26,202 nucleotides of DNA from a virus. Below are positions 14,892 to 22,464 of this stretch, piece by piece. The notes under the pieces were generated by a model that saw only the letters and a list, made by a program, of their open reading frames with translations, had not been told where the DNA came from and ran no database searches. The first letter of the stretch is position 1. Each line of letters begins with the position of its first letter. Where the stretch lies: positions 1-26,202 of IMG/VR virus record IMGVR_UViG_3300025816_000064. One strand, given 5' to 3'. The position numbers were made by a program, and so were the translations under genes.

Positions 14892-16558
14892 TTTATTTTT
14901 AAAACCTTTTCTGTTTGTTTCATTGCCAGTTTAGTTAGTTCACCAAACCTGTCAGCTTGTGGTTTGTATACCTCATGCTGATACTCATCGTGTATAGACG
15001 CAACTAACTCAGCCTTAACATTATGCTTACGCACCAGAGTATTTATATCTACTAGCCACTGCTTACAGATAACTGCACCTGCGCCTTGAATAAGAAGATT
15101 AACTGCTGCATGTTGGTTGCGAACCTTCAACCATCTACCATCAAGACCTTTAAGATAACCTCTTCGACTTGCCTTGTCAACCCTTTCTCTTAACAAAGCA
15201 AGAGCAGGTACGTTACCAAGAAATGTATCTATCAGACGCTGACCGTCCTGTGATGTACCACCAACGATCTGTCCTATCTTTGCTGCACCTGCACCATAGA
15301 TAAAGGCATAGATAAATGTCTTGGCTTGATCACGTGTATCAAGACCTGCTGCCTTTTGATTTGCTGTATGAATGTCACCTTCCACAACTTCTTTTGTAAA
15401 GGAAGGATCGTTAAGATAGTGTGCTAGTGCACGTAGCTCAAGCGAAGAAGCATCGCAACCAACAAGAACATTAGCTGCATCTCCAACAGTCCAGCATTCC
15501 CTACACTCCTTACCATACGGTGAGTAAGATGCAGGAACTTGTGCCATGTTTGGAGAATGGTGTGCCATCCTACCAGAGATAGCACGTAATGTAAGAACTT
15601 GTCCATGTACTTTACCGTCCTCATGTACTGCATCAATCCATGACTGAACCTGTGCAATACGTTTCTTTAATGTAAGATACTCTGCAATCATCTGTGCTTC
15701 AGGGATATCAACTCCGCGAAGCACAGATTCATCTACGATTGCATGTCCTTTTTCTGTAAATTTATTAGGTTGCCAACCACACTTTACTAATCGACTAACG
15801 ATCTGCTGACGGGAGGCAAGATTAAATGTTTGGTAGTTGATAGATATGTGCGGTCCTGCAACTGTTGTCGGGTCTTGTATATGCCGCAGACCCACAGAAG
15901 AAAGACTACCATCTTTTTTGTAACGAGGTGTAATTTCTTTAACCGCCACAGGAATAGGAATAAATCTTGTTTGAACTTCTCGTTCCAACTTAAACGACTT
16001 ATCCTGTAGGTGTGCGGTAAGGCTAGTTGCTTTCTGTAAATCAAGAGTAAACCCATTCCTTTCTTGTTGACTGACCAACGCACGTATCTTGTACTCAAGA
16101 TCAATAGCACGACGATCAATCTTTTGTATGTCTGGTTGAAGGTTAATCCAAACCCGTTCAGTTATGTCCACATCCCTCTTACAGTATGTGATCATCTCAT
16201 CAGACAGGTGGCTAAAGTCTTTGAACTTAATCTTGTTGAACTGGAGTTTATCACCCCATGCCTCAAGAGAATGTCCGTTCTCTCTTACAGGATCAATTAG
16301 TTGTGACAGTAACAAAGTGTCTTCTACCTGTGACAGTTTGATCTGTGTACCTAACAGTCTGTTAAGAACAGGTGCATCAAATGATATACCATTGTGCATT
16401 ATAAACTTGTTTACTCGTTTAGCAAACAGGGGAAACGTAGTAATACACTGATCACCTTTCCAAACATGATGCTTACCTGTCTCTCTATCCTTTGCTACAA
16501 TACAGTACACCAGTGTAGCATCGAGAGAATCAGTTTCAATGTCCAGTACTACATCCAT
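14837..16558 (-). CDS. DNA polymerase, family A (T7-like) with 3'-5' exonuclease
   Basis: 573 residues, shorter than T7 gp5 (704). Exonuclease domain: Exo I D6-x-E8 (VLDIETD), Exo II IMHNGISFDAP (N56, D61), Exo III Y125-x3-D129 (YCKRDVD). Polymerase domain: motif A VGCDASSLELR (D369), motif B RDQAKTFIYAFIYGAG (R409, K413, Y417), motif C SIHDEYQHEV (H523, D524). Y417 sits at the E. coli Phe762/T7 Tyr526 position; Tyr or Phe there is associated with virulent phages, Leu with temperate ones. There is no DnaJ-like insert. The ATG forms TAATG with the helicase stop. A palindrome copy lies at codons 14-17. Confidence 0.95.
   Translation of the reverse strand: MDVVLDIETDSLDATLVYCIVAKDRETGKHHVWKGDQCITTFPLFAKRVNKFIMHNGISFDAPVLNRLLGTQIKLSQVEDTLLLSQLIDPVRENGHSLEAWGDKLQFNKIKFKDFSHLSDEMITYCKRDVDITERVWINLQPDIQKIDRRAIDLEYKIRALVSQQERNGFTLDLQKATSLTAHLQDKSFKLEREVQTRFIPIPVAVKEITPRYKKDGSLSSVGLRHIQDPTTVAGPHISINYQTFNLASRQQIVSRLVKCGWQPNKFTEKGHAIVDESVLRGVDIPEAQMIAEYLTLKKRIAQVQSWIDAVHEDGKVHGQVLTLRAISGRMAHHSPNMAQVPASYSPYGKECRECWTVGDAANVLVGCDASSLELRALAHYLNDPSFTKEVVEGDIHTANQKAAGLDTRDQAKTFIYAFIYGAGAAKIGQIVGGTSQDGQRLIDTFLGNVPALALLRERVDKASRRGYLKGLDGRWLKVRNQHAAVNLLIQGAGAVICKQWLVDINTLVRKHNVKAELVASIHDEYQHEVYKPQADRFGELTKLAMKQTEKVLKIKCPLDSEYKIGQNWSETH
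16506..16517. repeat. Palindrome copy inside the DNA polymerase gene
   Basis: TACACCAGTGTA (TACAC-CA-GTGTA), the same core as the six junction palindromes at 21.2-26.2 kb, here in codons 14-17 of DNA polymerase (minus-strand reading GCTACACTGGTGTAC). It is 41 bases after the polymerase ATG. It could be a regulatory site or a chance match in coding sequence. Confidence 0.45.
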
Positions 16559-18207
16559 TAGAGTGCCTCTTCTAAGTTATCTTCCTCCCCATTATCACCT
16601 AGATTATCTACCTCTGTCAAGCGTCCAGTGTCAGCGTTGAAGAACAAGTGACAAGCAACACCAGTATCTCCTGCGTATCTGTTCTTCAGTACGCGAATGG
16701 TAGTGGTGTTAGCAATGTTAGGATCATCAGATTGTTGGTCACGTTCCATAGCCACCACTCCGTCTGACAGTTGCGCTATGCTTTGACTGCCCCTAAGATG
16801 AGCGAGACTAACTTCCTTACCATCTTCATGTCCCTTGTCACCACTACCTCTACGTAAGTGAGAGACAAGCAGCAGTGCTACATTAGTTTCTTCTACGATA
16901 GATCGTAGCTTAGTCATTAGGTTATCAATATTTCTACGCTCATCATCACCCTCTAGTCCTGACACAAGAATGGATAGGTGATCTAAAATTATCCACTTAC
17001 AGTCCAATGCTTTGATCATGTAACGAATGCGACCAAGTATCTCATCAGTCTTCATGCTACCAAAGTGATCGAATGCAAAGAACCTGCGTGTACCTACAGT
17101 TGCTTTTTGCCACGTATTCAAATCTTCACGGCTGAACTGTTCACGTATCTCTCTGATGTATAGTCGAGCGTTAGCTTCAACTGACATGAGATGAAAGATA
17201 GTTGAACGTACATTCTCTTCTAAAGAAATAACACCAATGTTTTCTTCTGTGTTATTAAGAAGATGATGCATAAGTTCACGCATAACACTTGACTTACCTG
17301 TACCTGTACCTGCCGTAAATGTAACCAGTTCTCCAGTACGAATACCATAGAGTTTATCATTGATACCTTGCCAAGGATATAGACAAGTCTTGTAGTCACC
17401 TTCCTCGTATAGCGCATCACCCATGTCAGCAAGGTTAAGAATACCTGCTGGTGTGTACATCTTAGCGTTCCACCATGCGCGGGTAAACTCTTCACGCTTA
17501 CCGTTCTGAATGTACTCACATGCATCCTTGTACTCAAGGTGTACGATCTTGCATTGGTTAGGTTCAAAGAGAGAGGCAACCTGCTTTGCTGCCTTGCGTC
17601 CTGCGTCATCATTATCAAAGCACAGAACGATGTTATCATACTGCGATAGGTATTGAAGGTTTGCTTTACAGTTACGTAGAGCAGATGCTGCACCATCCTT
17701 GATAGAAAGGACAGGCCATTTACTGCCAAGCATTTCGTATGCGGCAAGCGCATCTAGTTCACCCTCACAGATGGTAACGTACTTACCGCCCTGATTGAAT
17801 AGGTTCTGTCCAAAGAGTGTACCCTGTCCGACATTCCCAATAGCACGTATATCTTTTGGTAGGTTACGAACCTTATCACCTACATGGTTGTTGTCACTAT
17901 CATAGTAAGGATATAGATGTTGGATAATCTTATTAGAGTTATCTTTTATTGTACGTACATTATATTTCTTACAAGTAGCCTCTGATATTTTACGATCAGG
18001 AATGCTAGTGATCTGTCCGTTAACACTCATGGGTCGTACTGTACTTTGTTGTTGTGGTTGAACTGACATGCTATCATCCTTTGATTTAAAATAAGTTGAA
18101 CAACTGTAACACCAAGAATGTCCATCGCTGTATGTCATACATGCATCACTGGATGGACACTCAGGGCAAGAACCGCGCTTTACTACGTGACTTTCTGTTT
18201 CCATCAT
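16558..18207 (-). CDS. Primase-helicase (T7 gp4-like)
   Basis: 549 residues, near the 566 of T7 gp4. N-terminal zinc ribbon C14-x2-C17...C33-x2-C36; TOPRIM primase motifs E148 (ICEGELDALA) and DNDDAG (198-203); linker; then a DnaB/RecA-like helicase with Walker A GTGTGKSS (300-307), Walker B IILDHLSIL (about 406-414), sensor H450 in LLLVSHLRRGSG, and HLRGSQSIAQLSDGVVAMER. It makes primers and unwinds DNA at the fork with the family A polymerase. Two adjacent ATGs (18207, 18204) overlap the stop of the preceding small gene. The stop overlaps the polymerase start, so the replisome is made in fixed order. Confidence 0.95.
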   Translation of the reverse strand: MMETESHVVKRGSCPECPSSDACMTYSDGHSWCYSCSTYFKSKDDSMSVQPQQQSTVRPMSVNGQITSIPDRKISEATCKKYNVRTIKDNSNKIIQHLYPYYDSDNNHVGDKVRNLPKDIRAIGNVGQGTLFGQNLFNQGGKYVTICEGELDALAAYEMLGSKWPVLSIKDGAASALRNCKANLQYLSQYDNIVLCFDNDDAGRKAAKQVASLFEPNQCKIVHLEYKDACEYIQNGKREEFTRAWWNAKMYTPAGILNLADMGDALYEEGDYKTCLYPWQGINDKLYGIRTGELVTFTAGTGTGKSSVMRELMHHLLNNTEENIGVISLEENVRSTIFHLMSVEANARLYIREIREQFSREDLNTWQKATVGTRRFFAFDHFGSMKTDEILGRIRYMIKALDCKWIILDHLSILVSGLEGDDERRNIDNLMTKLRSIVEETNVALLLVSHLRRGSGDKGHEDGKEVSLAHLRGSQSIAQLSDGVVAMERDQQSDDPNIANTTTIRVLKNRYAGDTGVACHLFFNADTGRLTEVDNLGDNGEEDNLEEAL

Positions 18208-18398
18208 ATCTTCACGATCCTATAAACAGTTTCGTTTCTGTTACCATACACAGTTAGCTTACGCCTACTACGGTTTAGTTTGTTATCATATTTAAGATGG
18301 GTAGTCAAGGACTTTATTGAATCAAGAACATCATACATCTCGTCTAGTGTTCCTGTATCAACAGCTTGGTTGTTGGTCTTGTTCACTAGACGGTACAT
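18204..18398 (-). CDS. Small hypothetical protein
   Basis: 64 residues, basic C-terminal half (NRSRRKLTVYGNRNETVYRI), likely beta-rich. The stop TGA overlaps the two helicase ATGs, so it is coupled to the helicase. Its first 41 bases overlap the 52-residue gene before it. No family recognised. Confidence 0.6.
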   Translation of the reverse strand: MYRLVNKTNNQAVDTGTLDEMYDVLDSIKSLTTHLKYDNKLNRSRRKLTVYGNRNETVYRIVKI

Positions 18399-18516
18399 AC
18401 TTTTTATCCTTGTGTTTAAATTTACGAGAATAGAGTGTCTTGTCCTTGACTACCTTGTGTCCCAGTGCATGCATCCAACGCCAGTTAGGATCACGCTGCT
18501 TGGCTTTCTTCTTCAT
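18358..18516 (-). CDS. Small basic phage protein, 52 residues
   Basis: A 52-codon frame with ATG at 18516 behind AGGAG, encoding a very basic protein (KKKAKQRDPNWRWMHALGHK, then VVKDKTLYSRKFKHKD). The run of Lys and Arg and the RDPN...K-x-x-Y-x-RK pattern recall the tiny, widely shared basic proteins of tailed phages, often next to replication genes. It fills an apparent gap between the helicase region and ThyX. Function unknown; nucleic-acid binding is a fair guess from charge. Confidence 0.65.
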   Translation of the reverse strand: MKKKAKQRDPNWRWMHALGHKVVKDKTLYSRKFKHKDKKYVPSSEQDQQPSC

Positions 18517-18521
18517 CGCAC

Positions 18522-18698
18522 TTACTCCTCTTGGTTGTTTAGTAACTCATCGACAAACGCCATGTCACCTGCCATAATCTCCTCTGTTTCAATGGAAGCT
18601 AACTTCTTTGCTTCCTTTCTGTTATAACCTTCTTCCATATAAGTAGACAGCAACTCACGGAAGATTGTCTTACGATCTTTTTCCCACAGGTTTTTCAT
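18522..18698 (-). CDS. Small hypothetical protein, 58 residues
   Basis: 58 residues, acidic and helical (TYMEEGYNRKEAKKLASIET). The ATG at 18698 is coupled as ATGA to the stop of the 48-residue basic gene before it, and its stop is 5 bases before the next small gene. The tight spacing on both sides supports a real gene. No family recognised. Confidence 0.65.
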   Translation of the reverse strand: MKNLWEKDRKTIFRELLSTYMEEGYNRKEAKKLASIETEEIMAGDMAFVDELLNNQEE

Positions 18699-18841
18699 TT
18701 ACCCTGTCCTCTGTACCTTTTCCAGTTCTTACGCTTATGTTTATTTTTTGGATTAGTATTGTTTGAATGACCAATGCTTGTCTGTTGGTGTTTCTTCAGT
18801 TCAATCTTTGTATTAGTTCCTATGTCTTTTTTACTTGCCAT
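18695..18841 (-). CDS. Small basic phage protein (RGQGK-type), 48 residues
   Basis: 48 residues, strongly basic, with the recognisable core KHQQTSIGHSNNTNPKNKHK and the end WKRYRGQGK. Small proteins with a TSIG...KNK-x-KR...W-x-x-YRGQG pattern occur in many tailed phages near replication genes and have no known role. The ATG at 18841 overlaps the last 11 bases of thyX; its TGA is coupled to the next gene. Shape and charge suggest RNA or DNA binding. Confidence 0.75.
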   Translation of the reverse strand: MASKKDIGTNTKIELKKHQQTSIGHSNNTNPKNKHKRKNWKRYRGQGK

Positions 18842-19499
18842 TAGTTAATGCTTCCCATGATACAGGATATAAATCCTTAATGATTGCGTTCCAATTTTCT
18901 GCTAGTTCTTGTATCTCTTTTTGTGCGTGCTTGTCAATACGTAACTTGTAAGCACGTGCAAATGCAGCAAGAGAACCAGTAACATAATAACTCGTATACA
19001 TAGACTGAGGCAAGACCATACGTGCCTGTTCAGGACACACACCCTTTCTTAGTAACTCTTGATACGTCCAACTGCATGTATCTATAGCTTGTTTGTAGTA
19101 GTCTACCATAAGATTATAAGGATTAATATCTATCTCTTTCTCACTACTACCTTGCTTGGCATTGTCTGCTTTACCTCTCCACGTATCTGGAGTGTAAAAC
19201 TCTGGAGTATCGTCAACATACCGTCTACTAACTTCATTATAACTAAATCCTATTGTATGTTTGAACCTTTGTCTTGCAACAAAGATAGGGATAGTTTCAC
19301 GTAGTGTTATCATACAATGTGTGAATGGTGTGAAGTGATTGTGCTTGGCAAGGTAACGTATCAACGCAGCATCCTTCGATGACAGTTCCTTACGTACACT
19401 ATGGTTTACTTCCCAATCACTTTCTTTATCAAAGGATACCCGCGCTGCATTAACAACAGTTAAGTCTGTACCTAGACAAGATATAAGTTCAGCTTGCAT
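18831..19499 (-). CDS. thyX: Flavin-dependent thymidylate synthase ThyX
   Basis: 222 residues, the usual ThyX length. The signature is complete in a His-to-Gln version: RQR-x7-S at R76-R78...S86 (ARQRFKHTIGFSYNEVSRRY), with N88, E89 and S91-R93-Y94. The second block, PEQARMVLPQSMYTSYYVTG, carries the Arg that contacts dUMP. It makes dTMP from dUMP with FAD and methylene-tetrahydrofolate. With the dCMP-deaminase-like enzyme upstream (dCMP to dUMP) and the class II RNR it forms a dTTP supply line. It overlaps the coiled-coil gene before it by 11 bases and the basic 48-residue gene after it by 11. Confidence 0.95.
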   Translation of the reverse strand: MQAELISCLGTDLTVVNAARVSFDKESDWEVNHSVRKELSSKDAALIRYLAKHNHFTPFTHCMITLRETIPIFVARQRFKHTIGFSYNEVSRRYVDDTPEFYTPDTWRGKADNAKQGSSEKEIDINPYNLMVDYYKQAIDTCSWTYQELLRKGVCPEQARMVLPQSMYTSYYVTGSLAAFARAYKLRIDKHAQKEIQELAENWNAIIKDLYPVSWEALTNGK

Positions 19500-19665
19500 T
19501 TAGTTTTCTTTCTGATAGTTTTTCTAATTCAACTTCTGTTATAGATAGTTTTTCTTTTAGATAGTCTACTTGCTCTTTGAGAACTTTAACTTTTTTGTAT
19601 TCAGTATACAGTTGTTTGTTCAGTTCCTTTATTTCATTCCTTGCTAGGTCAAGTTCTGTTGTCAT
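19489..19665 (-). CDS. Small coiled-coil protein, 58 residues
   Basis: 58 residues, almost entirely a charged coiled coil (MTTELDLARNEIKELNKQLY, then EQVDYLKEKLSITEVELEKL). The ATG at 19665 overlaps the stop of the preceding gene as ATGA, and the end overlaps the thyX start by 11 bases. Too short to appear in many annotations, but both junctions support it. Function unknown; a self-assembling or partner-binding helix. Confidence 0.7.
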   Translation of the reverse strand: MTTELDLARNEIKELNKQLYTEYKKVKVLKEQVDYLKEKLSITEVELEKLSERKLNAS

Positions 19666-19997
19666 GTTAGAAACTCCTTAACAATTCTGTCTCGTATATT
19701 CGATATACCTTTTGCAATATCAAACAGATCGTCACGCTGTAGTTTACCCGTCGAGTCATTATACTTTACCTTCCATTCGTCTCGATCAGCTTCAATATCA
19801 TTTACTAAATCTAGTAAATCATTTAATTCTTTAACTAAACTAGGCATAACTCCTGTCTTGTAGTCTGTCATTCTTCTTTCCTCGCTGTCAATCAAACCCT
19901 GAATATAGATACGTACTCTTACTGGATCAAGATGTTTTATTTCTGTTATTGATATTTCTTTGAGAAAGTTTTTCAGATCATGTAGTAGTACCATCAT
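19662..19997 (-). CDS. Hypothetical helical protein
   Basis: 111 residues from the ATG at 19997 (a second ATG follows at once; a longer TTG start at 20021 would run into the preceding gene). Highly helical and charged, no Cys, no membrane segment. The stop is coupled to the 58-residue coiled-coil gene. No family recognised. Confidence 0.65.
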   Translation of the reverse strand: MMVLLHDLKNFLKEISITEIKHLDPVRVRIYIQGLIDSEERRMTDYKTGVMPSLVKELNDLLDLVNDIEADRDEWKVKYNDSTGKLQRDDLFDIAKGISNIRDRIVKEFLT

Positions 19998-19998
19998 G

Positions 19999-20310
19999 TT
20001 AGAAGCTGTCCGTAAATCCAAAGTCAGGATACTCTTTCAATACCTTTTTAAGTTTTGGTTTGAATGACTTACTCTTTGTTTCTAACATATGGATTGTACA
20101 TCCAAGTTCAAAGCACAGATAGTCAATGTCTTCTTCTCTGAACATCTGCTTTGTGTTATCTACATAGTCGAGAGCAAGATCATCAATAGAAATTTTCTTG
20201 ATTGGTTTTACACCATAGTCTGCATCAAGATAGAAGGCAACATACAGACCATCGTTATGCATCTCTAGTTGCACACCAATGTCTTCAATCTTAAAGCTAC
20301 CTTTGATCAT
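19999..20310 (-). CDS. Hypothetical protein
   Basis: 103 residues, acidic first half and Lys-rich C-terminal part (KSKSFKPKLKKVLKEY). The ATG at 20310 overlaps the deaminase stop (ATGA). The beta-rich start GSFKIEDIGVQLEMHNDGLY gives no family match I recognise. Coupled to the deaminase, so made with the nucleotide enzymes. Confidence 0.65.
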   Translation of the reverse strand: MIKGSFKIEDIGVQLEMHNDGLYVAFYLDADYGVKPIKKISIDDLALDYVDNTKQMFREEDIDYLCFELGCTIHMLETKSKSFKPKLKKVLKEYPDFGFTDSF

Positions 20311-20705
20311 AACTGTTCTAGTCCTTTCTCTGTTGTGTAATAAACTTTACGTAGACCAAACTCTACGATGCACCTATAACATCCCTTACATGGTTTTGCA
20401 AGAGTTGTTTTGAATTTGTTTGTACGTTCATGTTCTCTCTTCACACGTACAACAACCATCGTACACCTAGACAGGTCATCACCTACTGTACGTACTGCGT
20501 TCTTGATTGCAGCTACCTCTGCGTGCAGGTGTATGGCATGTTCATGCTTGCCATACTTGGCTTGAAACGGATCAGTCTTGTACGAATTAACACCAAGACC
20601 TACAAGATTATTCTTATACCATACACCTGCCGCAAGACGATAGCAACGAACTGGATCAGTGATATCTTCTGCCACTCTGGCAAGTAGATCAATCGCCTTT
20701 TCCAT
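20307..20705 (-). CDS. dCMP/cytidine deaminase-like enzyme
   Basis: 132 residues from the ATG at 20705 (an ATG at 20729 is possible but lies well inside the previous gene with no ribosome site). The zinc site is H61-A-E63 (IHLHAEVAAI) and P105-C106-x2-C109 (AKPCKGC), the HAE/PCxxC signature of the deoxycytidylate/cytidine deaminase superfamily. The HAIHLHAE context is dCMP-deaminase-like, so conversion of dCMP to dUMP for ThyX is the best guess. Extra Cys residues (C112, C21) may be structural. The start overlaps the previous gene by 17 bases. Confidence 0.85.
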   Translation of the reverse strand: MEKAIDLLARVAEDITDPVRCYRLAAGVWYKNNLVGLGVNSYKTDPFQAKYGKHEHAIHLHAEVAAIKNAVRTVGDDLSRCTMVVVRVKREHERTNKFKTTLAKPCKGCYRCIVEFGLRKVYYTTEKGLEQL

Positions 20706-20880
20706 TCGGATACTCAATGTTCTCTCCATGTTGTTTGAGTGTAGCGATAAAGTTAGCATGATCCATTAACACATTTAGAATAGATTGTCTAGGTACTTTT
20801 ACTTCCCTTGCATTCTTTCTTGCTTTGTCTACTGCCTGATGCAATAGGTCAAAGTCTTTGTCACTTGTGTACAGTTTCAT
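20689..20880 (-). CDS. Small hypothetical protein
   Basis: 63 residues from the ATG at 20880, which is preceded by GAGGAG almost in contact; a GTG at 20913 (74 residues) is the alternative and would overlap mazG. Helical and basic in the middle (KARKNAREVKVPRQSILNVL). It lies between mazG and the deaminase and overlaps the latter by 17 bases. No family recognised; start uncertain. Confidence 0.55.
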   Translation of the reverse strand: MKLYTSDKDFDLLHQAVDKARKNAREVKVPRQSILNVLMDHANFIATLKQHGENIEYPNGKGD

Positions 20881-20896
20881 CCTCTCCTCATTTATG

Positions 20897-21214
20897 TTAC
20901 CTGTTATTGCCACTACCCTTTAGAGTATTTCTTTTCTGTCTGTCCTGTAATTTCTTGACGTTTAGTTCTGCTACCTCTGAAAGATTTGTACCAACCATGT
21001 ATGCCATCTCTGATACAAACCACAGTACATCACCCAGTTCTTTCTTCATGTCAGTTATTGGTAATGCTTTACCATCACCTCTGATCCACTTAGATACAAG
21101 TGATGCAACCTCTCCTGCTTCAGATGCAAGGCCAGTAGCTAGATACTCAAAGGCTTTCTCCTTTGGATAGACAGCAGTTGAGTGTGCTTTATTTTGGTAT
21201 TCATTCAAGTTCAT
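20897..21214 (-). CDS. MazG-like nucleotide pyrophosphohydrolase
   Basis: 105 residues from the ATG at 21214 (AGGA about 9 bases upstream; a TTG sits two codons earlier). The EExxE-type metal motif is E32-x2-E35 in LASEAGEVASLV, followed by E59-x2-D62 in KKELGDVLWFVSEMA, the standard MazG helix arrangement. It hydrolyses NTPs or dNTPs to monophosphates plus pyrophosphate; marine phage MazG proteins are common and may prefer dNTPs such as dGTP/dCTP. It sits in the nucleotide block, after the 18-base hairpin at 21242-21279. Confidence 0.9.
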   Translation of the reverse strand: MNLNEYQNKAHSTAVYPKEKAFEYLATGLASEAGEVASLVSKWIRGDGKALPITDMKKELGDVLWFVSEMAYMVGTNLSEVAELNVKKLQDRQKRNTLKGSGNNR

Positions 21215-21241
21215 ATACAAAATCCTATGGTAAGTAATGTA

Positions 21242-21279
21242 GGGACAAGCCTACTACACTGGTGTAGCAGACCTGTCCC
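21242..21279. repeat. 18-base imperfect inverted repeat containing a palindrome copy
   Basis: Arms 21242-21259 (starting GGGACA) and 21262-21279 (ending TGTCCC) pair at 15 of 18 positions around TG. The centre is the palindrome CTACAC-TG-GTGTAG (21254-21267). It fills the gap between the 62-residue acidic gene and mazG. No U-tract follows on either strand, so it is not a normal terminator. It could be an operator extended into an RNA hairpin. Confidence 0.6.
21254..21267. repeat. Junction palindrome copy 1 (CTACACTGGTGTAG)
   Basis: Six-base arms CTACAC/GTGTAG with TG in the middle, in the intergenic space upstream of mazG. See the copies at 23535, 24721, 25435, 25892 and 26146. Confidence 0.75.
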
Positions 21280-21290
21280 ATTACAACAAT

Positions 21291-21479
21291 CTAGTGGATG
21301 TGGTTTAAGTAGGAAGGAACTTCAACGTCGTAGTCATCTTCCCATTCTTCAAGACCGTTTAGAAAGTCATTGATATCCTCAATGTCTACCTCTTCCAGAT
21401 AGTCTGCGTCCACAACATCCATGAGGTATGCACGCATATAATTTGGAATGTCTCTGTGGTCTTTGTAATTGTAAACCAT
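21291..21479 (-). CDS. Small acidic protein
   Basis: 62 residues, very acidic (MDVVDADYLEEVDIEDINDF, then LEEWEDDYDVEV), with Tyr-rich ends. The ATG at 21479 has AAAGGA upstream. The charge pattern is that of phage DNA-mimic or inhibitor proteins, but I have no family match. It is followed by a palindrome-bearing hairpin. Confidence 0.65.
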   Translation of the reverse strand: MVYNYKDHRDIPNYMRAYLMDVVDADYLEEVDIEDINDFLNGLEEWEDDYDVEVPSYLNHIH

Positions 21480-21502
21480 AACAGTATCCTTTCTATTTGT
21501 TG

Positions 21503-22402
21503 TTATGCTACTTCAAGATAGTCAGCAAACACCTTGCTGCCAAGCCACTTGCTTACCTGCTCTTGACGCTTGAACAGTGTACCATTATCACCTGCCTTAG
21601 TCAAGTCGAAGCGACCATCATCACCGTGGCTGGCGTAGTGTGTCATAGCTGACACAACGGAGAAGACATTCTTGCCACGTGTCTGTACCTCATCCATGTA
21701 CTGTGCGAACAGACGATCAGACAATCCATTACGCTTTTTAGGATCGTCCACCGTACCAGTGGTGAGTGAACGGAACAGGTTCATAACCTTACGACTGTCA
21801 TAGATGCGAGTGTCTGCCCACTCTTGATACTGATTGACGATGTGTTTGTGACGCTCGATGCTGTCATCGAATGCCTGAATAAACCCATCGACTTGGAAGT
21901 TCTTGGTGTGTCGCTTACGTGCTACATCAAACTGTCCACCAATCTGTCCATTGGTGCAGAAGAAATCAATCACTCCACCATAGAAGACAACAGAAGAAGA
22001 ACCATCAAAGGTATTCTTCATAATGTACCGCAACCCAATGTCAGTACTGTGTCCTGTTTTAGTTTCAACAGTACGTTTCATCTTAGGTAGAATGTACTCT
22101 GCATAGCAGACTGCACCGCCTTTGGTGACATGATCTTTGATCTGTACATCCTCCAACACTGATGGGTCGAAGTGGTTTACCATCTGTTCTTGCAAAGGTA
22201 TGAGAACTTCCTCGTTCTCAACGACACGGTAGTTAGACTTGACGATGGACAGACACGTGTCTTGATCGGTCCAGCCATCACCCTTGGTCAGCATCTTGTA
22301 GTTGTCAGGGACAAGACCGCTGATGATACCAACAACATCCTGTTCAAAAACAGGAAAGAAAATTTCACGGTCGTTCTTTGTCGTAAGATGTTCCAACATC
22401 AT
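21503..22402 (-). CDS. DUF932-like (phage/plasmid TIGR03299-type) protein
   Basis: 299 residues with a strong SD (AAGGAG) and double ATG. Matches the general pattern of DUF932 proteins: an N-terminal LSIVKSNYRVVENEEVLIPL, a middle block GLRYIMKNTFDGSSSVVFYG followed by FFCTNGQI, and a helical end. DUF932 proteins occur in phages and plasmids; their function is not established. It is the first long gene of the accessory block, with a promoter-like site and inverted repeats at 22428-22482 just upstream. Base composition here is richer in G/C than neighbouring genes by eye. Confidence 0.75.
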   Translation of the reverse strand: MMLEHLTTKNDREIFFPVFEQDVVGIISGLVPDNYKMLTKGDGWTDQDTCLSIVKSNYRVVENEEVLIPLQEQMVNHFDPSVLEDVQIKDHVTKGGAVCYAEYILPKMKRTVETKTGHSTDIGLRYIMKNTFDGSSSVVFYGGVIDFFCTNGQIGGQFDVARKRHTKNFQVDGFIQAFDDSIERHKHIVNQYQEWADTRIYDSRKVMNLFRSLTTGTVDDPKKRNGLSDRLFAQYMDEVQTRGKNVFSVVSAMTHYASHGDDGRFDLTKAGDNGTLFKRQEQVSKWLGSKVFADYLEVA

Positions 22403-22427
22403 ATAACTCCTTGTACTTGGTTACTTT

Positions 22428-22464
22428 AATATAAGAATAACAACTGTCTTATATTGTTATTCTT
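22428..22464. repeat. Two overlapping inverted repeats upstream of the DUF932-like gene
   Basis: Perfect 11-base arms AAGAATAACAA (22433-22443) and TTGTTATTCTT (22454-22464), and perfect 9-base arms AATATAAGA (22428-22436) and TCTTATATT (22447-22455). The two pairs share bases, so only one hairpin can form at a time. They overlap the stop of the lipoprotein gene and lie 26 bases before the DUF932-like ATG. Confidence 0.7.

Noticed and set aside
14837-16558. HMO-2011-style DnaJ-fused DNA polymerase
   Set aside because: No J-domain HPD insert; the protein is a plain exonuclease plus polymerase of 573 residues.
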